From: Bifiguratus adelaidae
Lineage: Eukaryota > Mucoromycota > Endogonomycetes > Endogonales
Reading direction: 5' to 3'
Length of the DNA: 64,000 nt
Assembly (NCBI GenBank): GCA_002261195.1
Contig: MVBO01000010.1
Coordinates: 62,001-126,000 of the forward strand
Shown here: positions 50,607-61,474 of the stretch, piece by piece
How the letters are laid out: each line of letters opens with the position of its first letter
Numbering within the stretch: position 1 is the stretch's first letter
Translations under genes and position numbers: made by a program
The notes under the pieces: generated by a model
Database searches by the model: none
What the model saw: only the letters and a program-made list of their open reading frames with translations
Told to the model about the DNA's origin: nothing

Positions 50607-52732
50607 CCTTGAGGCTCCGAAGGTAGAACGAAGTCAAGGTAGAAGAGCCGACCTTAATTGAATTTGCGCCAAACATGGTTCATCCACGCAATGGCGAGGT
50701 GGGCAAATTGAGGTTGCCATTGATTGGATGAAAAAAGTTTGGTGACGTTGTTTATTGATAAAACGATATAGAGTGTGATTTTTAGTGCGAATCAAAACAG
50801 TCTATTCGTGCCACAGAGAGAGCGCCAAGTCCAAGGTTCGGCCATTGCAAACTCGCCAGGACATATCTATATTTGGCAATGAACCAAAATTTGTCCACAG
50901 AGTGCGGGTTAGGGGAATTGCGCGGGGAAATCAGACACGAATGAGAGGGGAAAGGACTTAACATTACTGCGCGAGACGCGGGTCTGTCAGATTATGTGCA
51001 TCTTGTTACATACGCGTAGCTGCCTCACATTGATTAATGTGCCCTTTAGGACAGCTCGGAAGGACTTTCGCCTAGCGCGAAACATATGCCCTTATAAGGC
51101 AATCAACAACCTATAAACGTCCTGCTGCGCAACATCACGCTCTTTTCTTTGCGTCCTTCATACGCATAGCGCAAACCAGCCTTCTCGACATCCTTTACGA
51201 GATAAGCATCTCCGTTACTCAATACTTGGGCAGCGCCTCCGTGGCCGCTTTGCAATCTGGAGAGAACTACGAGACACTTTGCCACCTCCATGGCTTCTCA
51301 GCAAAATGGACGATTCTGCCTTGGAGAGACATCTACTTCAAGTTTGGAAAGGGGCCCTCACGTTTAAGATCATAATCTGAAGCACTCCGAGATCCGAAGG
51401 AGGAGGAGATGGCTGTCAAAAGCTCTGAGGATGCAGGGAAGACGGCAGCCTAATAATTTGAACCAAGCTGGTTTCTGCTTGGCTTCCGATTGCCCTGGCA
51501 TTTGGAACAATTATGTCAAAACTCACTTTTATGACTCTTCCATCTACACGTTTCTGATCCTGTCCCTTTAGCCAACTTCAAAGACGACTTTCGCCGACAT
51601 TTTTTGAAGTCAGGCAACTTTTTATTCGCAAAGATACTTTTAGAGAGTTTGAATGTCTGAAGTGTGAACGCAAGATACTTAAATCATGCCCGGAGGAAAG
51701 GATGGTGGCGAACTCACTCCGCCAAAACTTATGGGTCACCACCCCCGCGCGGAAGCAAACCAAAAAAAGCGAAATACATGATACCATGTATATTGTGTAT
51801 AGACTCATCTTGCGGATATGATACAACCATCCTGTATTGTAAGATATCGTACCAATAGCGACCGTTAAAATATGGAGGCACTCACAATTGCGGTGCTCGA
51901 GGATGATCCATTAATTTGAGAGAAGCCGTGAAAGGCATGCATTAACCTAAACCCCCCAACCTCCCTCCCCCCCCTCCATCCTCGACTTCGCCTTCCCGTC
52001 TGAATTTGTGTGGGCCAACTTTAGCTGGCTGAAGCTTCCTCGATCATCGACGGAAATCGAAAAGCAGCGAGGTTAGGATGACCCACTGGTCTTCAGAGCA
52101 CTTTAATGCATTGGATCACTGTCAATGAAACATAAAAACCGCTTTCTTGTTTGTGTGGACGGGATGGAGTCTTCCAAATTGACGATTTGGTTTACTCGTC
52201 ATTGAGTTGTAGAGTGGCAGATGAGGTCAATAGTAATGACCACAATCAATGTCAGCATGGCTTCAAAATTAATCGACTATGGCGGGGAGAAGCGCATTAG
52301 GAGCACGGCGTCCTCCGGTTATGGACTGCGGCAATGTTCGCGACGTCAAGACGCGCGATCGTCATTCTTAGCCTCATCCGTGCGTGTTGCCATTATAGCG
52401 GACTTATTTGAAGGCGACCTAGAGATCTAAGTTCTAGCTAGTAAACATGAAAATGGAGAAGAGAAGCAATGATTGGAAATGATTGGTCAAATCAAGCAGG
52501 TGTTTGGAAGCTGGAGACTCGCACAGATAGGCTGTTCCGACCTGCAACGAAGAGGATTTATCGAAAATCGAGCACACTGAACATCAGGCTTGGTCCTGAG
52601 CACGCAAAGTAATCATTGATCAGTACATCATTGATCTTTGATGTTGGTTTGTGATGAGTACGAGCTTGTTAATGTATGACAAGGCAAATTGATGCCTTTT
52701 GGCCCAATCTTGTGCGTACCTTGCCCATACTC
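50607..52732. other. gene-poor 2.1-kb interval
   Basis: No multi-exon gene could be built here on either strand. The best open frame, minus 51291-51103 (62 codons, LRSRTFIGC at its end), starts cleanly with ATG but matches nothing I know and has no convincing splice partners. A C-rich tract lies at 51950-51978. The stretch may be a long promoter, a decayed element or host a non-coding RNA; nothing in the sequence decides this. Confidence 0.45.
51950..51978 (-). repeat. C-rich tract (G-rich on the minus strand)
   Basis: Runs of six, three and eight C interrupted by short A/T spacers. On the minus strand this offers four or more G runs within 30 nt, enough for a possible G-quadruplex. Confidence 0.55.
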
Positions 52733-53853
52733 ATGCGTTTCGTGCTCGCTTGTAGTCTTGCAATGATGACAATGGCCTCGGCCTGCCTAGATGCCCTGGC
52801 TGCCAATGACGATACCAATCTTTTGGCGAAATATTTGGAAAAACCTGCCCTGCAACCGATTCGACAAGCTCTTTTAACGCCTGACCATACCTTTATAGCG
52901 CCTAACAATGCAGCAATGTCCAACGCCATAGCGCAAGGTGTGCTATCTGAAGACGGGAAAGACGCTCTCTTGACGCTGCAGTACCACGTTTTGACAAAAT
53001 CCATTTTAAGTGCAGCCCTACCTGCGAATACGACAGTATTTGTGGAGACTCTGTTGAATGATGCAAAAGCCGTCCAGCTCAGAGGAGCTCCGCAGATGCT
53101 AGAATTGGAACGTATGAGCGGAAATGATACCTCGCTCAAAGTCGGCGATGGTCAAACAATGGTATTGACGACGGAAACCGATATCCAGTGTCCAATGGGT
53201 ATGTCGATGATGCTCAAGTAATCTTCCGTCCATTCATCCTCTGCATAGGTATAGTGCACGTCGTGCCGCAGCTTCTTCGCTATCCTCCGCCCGCAGCAAC
53301 ACAAATGAGGTCCATCGACGCAATTTCTACTTTCGCCAATCTCATTGACAAATACAATGTGACGGGCGTCACAAATTCACCTGTGCTCACCATCTTTGCT
53401 CCCAACAATGACGCCTGGACCGATGTCGACAAGCAGAATGAGCACTACTCTGCTTCCTTTCTCAAGGCGCACATGACCGCCATGGGAGTCTTTCATGCTC
53501 AAGACTTGTCGGACAATCAGCAATTGACCATGCTGTCCGGTCGAACGATCGAAATCAGCAAACCTGATGACAACACGCTGTTTATTAACGGCATTCAGGT
53601 CGTCAAATCAAACATCTTGGCGTCCAATGGAGTGATCCACATTCTACCGAGGACATTCAATCTGTCGTACGCTGATCCCGTGGATGATAGCAAGGATAGG
53701 AACGATTCGAAAGAGAATAAGCAGATAAAGTCGGGCGATGAAAAGAGAGCAAACGGAGCCAAGCGCGGTATCGGATCAAAAGTGAATGTTATTGTGATCG
53801 CATGTCTTGCAGCCGTAGCATTCTGTATCAGTTCATTCATCGAACCATTCTAA
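52733..53853 (+). CDS. GPI-type fasciclin-domain cell-surface protein
   Basis: Two exons (52733-53198, 53249-53853) give 356 residues. A signal peptide (RFVLACSLAMMTMASACLDA) precedes two FAS1 domains. The first has HTFIAPNNAAMSNAI and TLQYHVLTKS; its final strand, GIVHVVPQLL, spans the intron. The second has VLTIFAPNNDAW and NGVIHILPRTF. A Lys/Asp-rich stretch (about residues 300-330) is followed by a hydrophobic C-terminus (VIVIACLAAVAFCISSFI), which fits a GPI-anchor signal. FAS1 proteins mediate adhesion. An upstream in-frame ATG at 52676 would mask the signal peptide and is less likely. The 3' end overlaps the converging gene by 21 bp. Confidence 0.87.
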
Positions 53854-54267
53854 AGGATCCTTCTCTGTCATGATAGCGCGGAACGAGTGAGGTTGTTCGT
53901 CTTCGTCCTTGTCCCCTTCTTCGGTATATATCGAGTGAAACTTCACGTCGCCTTCCGAGTCGGTCCAAATACGGACATGAAGATAGGCATCGTCTAAGCA
54001 GTGAAGCCTGAACTTGCCAAAGATAATGTGACCATAGGCAGTAACACCGTGACGGACGAGAACGAGGTCTGATGCCGTAAAGTTGGTCAACGCCACGTTG
54101 CTGATGCCGTGGACACGGGAGTACATTCGCGGTTCATGCTTGTCCCAGCGGCTTCTAGAGGCGACAAGCTCCGCTTTTATTTGCGGAAGGACAGCTTCAA
54201 AGCTTTCTACAGCTTTAGGCTTTGGTGGATGAGCAGCATCAAGTTCGCAAGTCTCCTTCGTGGCCAT
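53833..54267 (-). CDS. conserved-looking 144-residue protein, unknown
   Basis: This is an intronless frame with a clear ATG. Residues 45-105 look globular: VHGISNVALTNFTASDLVLV, GVTAYGHIIFGKFRLHCLDD and AYLHVRIWTDSEGDVKFHSI, a string of beta strands that could be a small cystatin-like or lipocalin-like fold. The C-terminus is acidic. There is no signal peptide or membrane segment. It follows MED17 on the same strand after 41 bp, and its stop overlaps the end of the fasciclin gene. I do not recognise the family. Confidence 0.65.
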   Translation of the reverse strand: MATKETCELDAAHPPKPKAVESFEAVLPQIKAELVASRSRWDKHEPRMYSRVHGISNVALTNFTASDLVLVRHGVTAYGHIIFGKFRLHCLDDAYLHVRIWTDSEGDVKFHSIYTEEGDKDEDEQPHSFRAIMTEKDPLEWFDE

Positions 54268-54308
54268 AACGAATGTACAGATGGACCTGCATGCTTGTGT
54301 GACAAGCC

Positions 54309-56795
54309 TTATTGCGCGTTGGCTCGATACATTAATCTATAAAGTACATCCCGCGTCTTTTCGCGGAAGCCTATTGCGCACACGGTGTTGACTGCCTGTT
54401 CGACATGCTTTTGCGCAAGTAAGAGCTCCGTAGCGAGTCCAGGTAAGTCTTGAGATTTGTCTTTTGGTACGAAGAAGAGAAAGCGGACCTCTGATTCCGT
54501 CCTCTTTGTGGAAATTATTCTGCAAGGTCAAGGTGTGAGTGCGACTGTGGTTAAGACCAAGGTTACCACTTACAGGCTTCGCCATGTAATGTCATCATCA
54601 GCGCCTTGAGCTCCAAGCCCTGTATTCCAAGGAATAATGCCTTGTACAGACTCTTCGACGCGATCCACAGTCCATCCTTCTTGCAGAGCAGTCCGCAATT
54701 TCTGTACTGATCGCGCTTGGTTGGGTAGCATGCATGTTAATAAACTTCGGGCCTCCTCGCAAAGCATTTCAAGCAGTACCAATGTCGATTCACGTTGCAG
54801 GAGATGTAAAAAGTCCTCGACACTGGTCAGTTGCAGCCGTCCGGAGGGCAGATCTGCGACAATGCCGCCGGTATTCTTCAGTAAGAAACGGAGTACATAG
54901 CTATGTCATCAATAATAATTAGCAACGGTAATCCTCGCGTAATTCTCGCAACGTTTGCAACTCACCTCTTCTCAAACTCAATGAGAAGGGCTGTTGAGTG
55001 GGTGACATCTCCTTTCGAGGCTTCTTCTCCCTCGTAGCTCTGAAATCTGGTCACTACTCGGACCCCGTGCATTCCAGAAAGCGTGGATGTCCATTTGGTG
55101 ACCGCACGTTGCACTTGACGTTGGAGAACGTGATATTTGTAGGCGTTGATGCTTGTGGTTAGGATGTCTGGTTGAGGTATAGATGTGGGTTCGGCAGCAT
55201 GTTTTTGACTGGATAAATGGAGATTGGGTATCTGCTTTTGCACCGCGCGCTGAACATTTGTACGATGCTTCTTGCATAGGGACAAGCGCATCGATTCTAA
55301 AATGACGGATGCCATATGATTTTCCAGCCCACCATCTCCGGTATCTGTACTGTCTTTAGCGCGCGGATCCTTCAAAGCGATGTTGATGGCATTGTTATTG
55401 GTATCGAGTCGTATCTGGATGTCTCGATCCCCAATGCGCGATCCGGCAAAGTTGCTTCGTGCTTCGGCAAGCGCCTATTACCAATGTAAGCAATCTGCTT
55501 GCATCGTACAATTAAGACTCACGTCATTGAATGCCTCGGCATCAAAAATGGTACGTTGCGCTTGTTGAAGTTTGTCCCTAATGGACTGGCTGCGACTTTG
55601 CATTGAACTTTCAATGGTGGATGTCGCTATAGCTGGATGCAAACTCATGAAAACAGGCAAATTTTGCTGATCGATCGACGTACCCTGGCCACTCGAATCC
55701 AAAATTTTGACTTGCAGTGTTGTTCGTTGACGATGTGGAAGAGTTATCTGAATGAATGATTCGGGGTTGTCCTCTTGTATGTCGGTGTCCGCATTCCTTG
55801 TGATTTCTGCATGCGACGACTCCTGGAATCTCGATCCGACTAAGGGATATTTGAGCACATGATAACCGTATTGCTAGACATCTTTTCCATACCATCAGCA
55901 AACCCATATTGTACAAAAACGCGACGAGCGGTTGCCGTCAGCGCTTGTGATGGTGGTGCATTGCTCACAGCATGCATCATCCACCGTTGCTTCCGTAATC
56001 TCAGCCCCTCATCCCAGAATGCTTTCTCTCGATCCACAATTTTTTGCATGGACTTTGCGGTTTCAATCAAATTATCGGATGAAGTTGTCAATTGCTGGTT
56101 AAAAGAAAGTCTTTGTCGTCAGACTACAGTTCCACACAATATATTGGACACTCACGCGCCGCTTCAATCCGAAGTTTAGTATTAGATCGTTCGTTTGTTT
56201 CTTGAGTGTCGCTCTAGGGTGCGGTATATAGCTTGTTTTGAGTATGCCTGGTGCAAGAACGATGCGATCTGTCGGTGTCGCGGATGCCTTGGCTTGTGAT
56301 ATGAGAAGATTCACGACATCTAAGGTAACATCAATCTCCGACTTTGCATTGCTAAGAGGAAGGTTCTTCAGTGCCTCTGTGCACTAAGGCAAGGTTAGCA
56401 AACCTACTTTAGCCTTTCAAAGACACCGCGCCTAAGTTCAGCAAGAACGACTTCCAAACTCTTGCCCGCAGCTTCCGACCCTGGAGCGGCGTCTGCTGCG
56501 GTCGCCTCCGTTTGGTCGCCCTGATGACCGTTCTCAACCTTGTTGTCGTCTCTGTGTGCCTTTTGCCTCAAGTTCTCCGCCGTAATGTTGCGAAGCTCCC
56601 CTCGTTCCACCCATAGTCGGTCCACGTCTCGAGTCAACTGCTCACGTAAGGACACCACTCTATAATAACACTTAACGTCATGCGAGCCAGCACAGCTTCC
56701 ACTTACTCTTTGGGGATCTCATAGCCGTTCTCATCCACATCAATGGGCGCCTCTCCAGCGTAAGGCTCCAAGGACAGCTTCAGTCGCTTGGCCAT
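54309..56795 (-). CDS. MED17: Mediator subunit 17 (Srb4)
   Basis: Exons run from ATG 56795 (MAKRLKLSLEPYAGEAPIDV) to TAA 54311-54309. Med17 is the head-module scaffold that links Mediator to RNA polymerase II. The N-terminus RLKLSLEPY with the following DENGYEIPKE is the family signature. Helical head segments follow (SLREQLTRDVDRLWVERGEL, NLIETAKSMQKIVDREKAFW). FVQYGFADG and ALAEARSNFAGSRI lie in the centre. The C-terminal end has LRFLLKNTGGIVADLPSGRL and FFVPKDKSQDLPGLATELLL. The start codon is 36 bp from that of the divergent uL15m gene. Confidence 0.88.
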
Positions 56796-56831
56796 TACGC
56801 GTCAAATTTTTTGCAGCGTTCGTCTTTAAGC
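56796..56831. promoter_or_regulatory. 36-bp head-to-head spacer
   Basis: This is the full interval between the MED17 and uL15m start codons. It is too short for two separate core promoters. Confidence 0.5.
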
Positions 56832-57797
56832 ATGTTGAAGCAAGGATTGAGCGCATGCAAGGGCATCAATGCGTCCTTTGCACGCACTTTATCGACCAGT
56901 AGGTCTGCCTTGGCGTCTGGTAGTATACATCTTGGCAATTTGGCGGACAATGAGGGTGCAGTCACTGATGTAAGTGATAATTGACCTTGTCGATCTGATC
57001 TCGCCTGATTTCACCATTCGGTTCTACTTTAGCGCATCCGTGTGGGAAGAGGTCCAGGTTCAGGAAAGGGTAAAACTGCTGGTCGTGGACACAAGGGCCA
57101 AAAGGCTCGTACCGGTAACGGCAAGCCTACACCGAGCTTTGAAGGTGGTCAGACACCTCTTGTGAAGCGGTTACCCAAGCGAGGATTCAATAACATGTAA
57201 GTGACGTCTTGTAAGTGCAGCTGGAGCTATGTCAAGCTGACGGTTGATGTGTAGCCACGGCAAAGATTATCAACCACTCAATCTGGACCGTCTACAGCAT
57301 TGGATTGAAACCGGTCGGATAGACGCCTCAAAGACCGTGACCATGAAAGATCTCGTGGATAGTCGTTGTATACACAAGATTGAAGATGGTGTCAAGCTGC
57401 TGGCAGATGTATGTGATGCGATGGCAAATGGTATCAAGGTTAAAACAATTGTTTTTATAGGGTAACGAATATTTCAAAACACCCATCAAAATCGAGGTGT
57501 CACGGGCCTCTAGGAAGGCGATAAAGGCCATAGAGGGAGCGGGCGGCGAGATAGTATGCAGATATTATAATCAACTCGGCTTGCGTGCGCTGCTACATCC
57601 TGAGAAATTCGTTCAAACGCCAAAGTTTCCCGAACCAGCCAGACGAAAGGAGAAAGGTAAGTGCAAAGCGTGCTGTTGGGAGATCCACACCCACTGACTC
57701 ACAATGCGTGACAGAATGGTACATGAATCCTGCCAATCGCGGATACTTGGCGGGTACCGAGCAGTCAACCGCGACTCTAAGCAACCAACAAATATAG
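56832..57797 (+). CDS. mitochondrial large ribosomal subunit protein uL15m
   Basis: Five exons (56832-56969, 57033-57196, 57255-57408, 57461-57656, 57715-57797) give 244 residues. A presequence rich in Ser/Arg ([15 protein letters not shown]) precedes the L15 domain: [39 protein letters not shown] and [20 protein letters not shown]. The protein binds 23S-type rRNA in the mitoribosome. The extra C-terminal [12 protein letters not shown] fits the fungal mitochondrial form (yeast Mrpl10) rather than a cytosolic protein. It converges on EME1 with 85 bp between stops. Confidence 0.93.
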
Positions 57798-57882
57798 TGT
57801 CCTCATCGTTCGTTTTTTATAGATCGCCAGCAAACTTTATGTACATTAGAATTGTCTATATCAAATAGATGGTATGGCAGAA

Positions 57883-59991
57883 TTACATGAATTGCAACGT
57901 GGGATCCGTGGACGTGAAAAGCTGGAATATCCGCTTGGAGGTCGGACGATTGACATTGCGCTCTCTCGTGACGGCAAATTGGTTAGTGATCTATCATAGG
58001 GATGGTCAATACAGTAGTAGGTGACACCGTCAACGTCTTACCTCGACACCAGCGAGCATCTGTTCCATTTGCGCTGTGCTTCCACACTTTGCGTAGCCGT
58101 CAAAAAGCGCGCGTATGGAGGAATATTCGGCTCTAATACTATTCGCGACAGATGGTGTGATACCACGGACTTCTTGCAGCATTTTTTCCCAAGTATCGCC
58201 AGCATCCTTTCCGCTCTTTACTGCTCGATCTGCGAAGGACAAGCCTTTGGTCAAACGACTCCTGAACGCGATACATCAGAAAAAACCGCGCTGCGATAGT
58301 ACGTCCACTTACTTGTAAGGTTTAGCAGATATATCGCCCGTCAAAATGAGTATCCATTCAGCAGACTCTTCAGCATCTTTTGTGTGAACGATGAGACATT
58401 TGCCAATGACCTGAAGCCACAACAGCTTGTCTTCAATCTCCTCGCATGACGGACCATCAGACGCGAGGTCAGTTGCTGGGTTCTTGCGCTTTCTTGAGGC
58501 TGCCACAGGCAACTCTATACCCGCTTGCTCCATCCCAGCTCTTACTGACTGTTCAAAGTTTTGCTTTGCTTTCCGTTTCTTTTCCTTGAAGTAATTTTGT
58601 ATGCCTTGAAACATGTAGATCAACCTGTAGGTGGGGTAGATTGATTGTATTCGTTTCATGTGCACTTCGACGTTTCCCTCCATCACCAGTGTAGCGAACT
58701 TTTCCGCATCCAAAACGCACAGGACCATCCGCTCTTCAACAATTTGCTCGGATGGAAGAGGAATGAAGACATCTCTTGCTTCGTCGTAAGTGGCTTGAAT
58801 GCGCCGCTCCCATATGATGACATGGGGTATCGTAGAAGTAAACGAACAAAGGCCTACGTTCTTCATTTCACAAGCCGCTCTCAGATCAGTTCCAATGTTG
58901 CTGTTAATCAAGCTTTCTTCCGCATGGATGATGAGTTCTTGCATTGTCTCATTCTTATTTAGTTTCAATTTGTTTGCAATCCGGAAGGCTTTAGCTTTCT
59001 TTGCCTCTTCTTCCTTCTGCGCCTAATATACGGTTAGCGGTCAACCCGATCCGGTCTATAGCCTTGCGTACCTTCTTTCGCTCCCTTTCTTCTTTCCTTT
59101 GCCGCTTGGCTTCTGCAGCATCATTCTTGCTGTCAGACTTGGCCCAGTGTGTCATTGGTGAGGCGCCCGATTTGCAGCATATATCCATGGAATATCCACT
59201 TACCTTGGACCGAGAACGCTTTTGATTAGCTGCAGGCTGCTTCACATTCAGTGAACGAACGGAAATGTTCGGTATAGGTGTATTTTTATCCATATCAAAG
59301 TCCGACTTAAAGGACTTTGCGTCTTTGCAATTCAAGGTACGCTTCTGATGATGATTTGATGCCGTTTCCTCGGAGTAGATTGACTTTTGCGGCTCTGCAG
59401 GGGTATCATCCTCGCTTGAATCCGACAATGAGATGAAGTCATCGGTGGGCTGAGATCTGCTGGATTTTGGAAGCGTATTGCGTGATGTAACAGGTGAGTG
59501 CGAGTGATCAGACAATGCACGAATAAAATGCCGATGCGTCATTTCTTGCACTGCGAGAGGAGATGCCGATTGGGAGATTTGCTGACCATGTTTAATTGTC
59601 GAGTGTACATCTAACGGAGAAAGATCGAGGTTGATGTGGTGATGCCTACTGTTTAAAGGTGTTTCAATGTAGCTTGCGCCGCTGCCTAGGACTCGGTGGG
59701 CAAGCGTTGAGTCGCGTTTTGTTGGTGATACCTCCTCAAGAAGTGAAGTGTCCGAGTCAAATATACTGAGGTCGAGCATGAGCGCTGGAAGTAAGCTGCG
59801 TACTGCACACGTTAGCATACCTGTCCAAAGGTGAGATTGGCAGTTTTCCCTTGGTAATCGGTGTAAGTTGTTTAGAAGCTGCAGTCGGAGTACCTTCGTC
59901 GCTGTCGTCGAGAAGAACGACAAGTGACTGACTGGGATCCTAGTGAAAAGTCAGAATGGGCACGTTTGAACGAGGCAAGACTTACGTTCAT
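57883..59991 (-). CDS. EME1: crossover junction endonuclease subunit Eme1
   Basis: The start exon is only ATG-AAC (59991); the gene ends at TAA 57885-57883. Eme1 is the non-catalytic partner of Mus81, which resolves recombination intermediates. The C-terminal half shows the degenerate XPF nuclease fold (KNVGLCSFTSTIPHVIIWER, RLIYMFQGIQNYFKEKKRK) and the paired helix-hairpin-helix (MLQEVRGITPSVANSIRAEY). The N-terminal half is disordered. It begins SQSLVVLLDDSDEG and contains DFISLSDSSEDD, both resembling SUMO-interacting motifs. The junction near 59810-59885 can be read in two ways; I favour skipping that segment because it keeps LDLSIFDSD in frame. Confidence 0.85.
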
Positions 59992-60880
59992 ATAAAAGGA
60001 ATGAGGGCGTTCTGAGAGCTTTCAATAGTGCCAAACAAACTCCCAGAAAGCGCCAAGCTACCAACCAGTTAACCGACAACTCTACGCATGTCTTCAGCGC
60101 GACAACGCACGCGACGAGAGAATAATTAGCCTAATTTGAACAAGGCACAATGTATGCTGCTACATGCCCTTTCACTCTGACTGACGGCTTTGACTTGTTG
60201 ATATTCTGTTTGACTTGGCTTTGCAGTGATTCCACGCCCGACTGTATGCGATTGTTTTCTTATCTCTGGTGATTCACTTGTGTCCAGACACCATTTGCAA
60301 CAATCTATGCAATGCTATTATGCAAGAGGGTATATACATATGGCCATGTCGTCTTTCTAGATCATCGACCATTCAGAGCTCCTATTTTTGCTTTCGGCGC
60401 GGTACATAATTCAGTTTTTGCAGCACCCGTTTGCTATCATCCGTCGGACAAGACTTTCTGACTTTTCGGTTGCACTTCATGCAATCGACACTTTTGGAAT
60501 GTTTTTTCGCAAAGATAAAGTCGACTGATGTCAAGAATGGGTCTTTGCAGCCCGTCCCAATGTATGAACTGCGAAAATGGTGAGGTCCGCAGCAATTCCC
60601 AACGACATATTCGGTTGTGGTTTCCCTATAAGGTCAAACGGTTTCGCGCTCCACACGGAAGCGCTTCCAAGCTGTCCTGAAGGGCACGTCATCCAGTGTA
60701 ATGCAACATACACGAAAATCGCAAGATATGCTTGCCCCACTAAGCACGCGTTTCACGCAGCAACGGTAAGCCAATCCCGCAAGCTCCGCTGCGCCTCTCT
60801 TCACTAAAGTGTATCCCCTAACCCGAATATGCAGCCGACAAATTTTTGCTTTCGGCTTGTTTGTCACAGCACAACTCACG
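59992..60880. other. intergenic region between divergent EME1 and uS8m
   Basis: Nearly 900 bp with only short, motif-free open frames on both strands. It is the largest shared promoter interval in the right half of the window. I see no RNA gene, repeat or clear regulatory site. Confidence 0.5.
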
Positions 60881-61342
60881 ATGCCTCGAGTTCACGATCT
60901 ATGTGCGCGGATACAGAACGGATTCCGGGCACGTCTCCATCAGATCGCTGTACCGGACACAAAAATGAACCTAGCAGTCTCCAACATCATGTACCACGAG
61001 GGCTTTGTATCTAATGTGGTCCGAGGCAATCACCAAAAGCCCGATGAGACCTACACCCCCACCACCAACGACAATGTGGCTACTCGACGATTGTGGCTAA
61101 CGCTAAAGTACGCTTCGGATGCACCTGTACTGTCGCGCATGAACTGCGTTTCCAAGCCTTCGAAGAGAATCACGTTGACGGTGCACGAAATGAAGGATCT
61201 CACAAGTGGTCGGAGAGCAAAGGGTGTACAGCCTCTACAGCCCGGAGAAATTGCTATCATGTCCACCAATCAAGGCCTGATGGAGATCCACCAAGCGCTG
61301 GAAAAGAATGTCGGAGGAGAAATTTTGTGTCGTGTACGATGA
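60881..61342 (+). CDS. mitochondrial small ribosomal subunit protein uS8m
   Basis: Intronless, 153 residues, ATG at 60881. The segments VHDLCARIQNGFRARL, VSNIMYHEGFVSNVVRGNHQ and, at the end, GVQPLQPGEIAIMSTNQGLM with GGEILCRVR match the S8 family. The form resembles fungal mitochondrial S8 (yeast Mrps8, 155 residues), which helps organise the small-subunit rRNA central domain. The basic N-terminus can serve as import signal. Confidence 0.9.
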   Translation: MPRVHDLCARIQNGFRARLHQIAVPDTKMNLAVSNIMYHEGFVSNVVRGNHQKPDETYTPTTNDNVATRRLWLTLKYASDAPVLSRMNCVSKPSKRITLTVHEMKDLTSGRRAKGVQPLQPGEIAIMSTNQGLMEIHQALEKNVGGEILCRVR

Positions 61343-61474
61343 GTTGACCGGCATGGGTCCTGTAACATATGTCTAGAATAGAGCGAACGTCATAACCACC
61401 ATGTTCTCACGTTCCTTACAACAACATAGTGCTTTCTTCATTTACAGCAAGAATCTGTCTATTTATCTGAAAGT

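Noticed and set aside
51103-51291. 62-codon minus-strand frame as a gene
   Set aside because: It is a single short frame without family resemblance, splice context or neighbours supporting it; noted only as content of the gene-poor interval.
60531-60880. Short frames on both strands upstream of uS8m
   Set aside because: They overlap each other, lack motifs and have no plausible splice partners.
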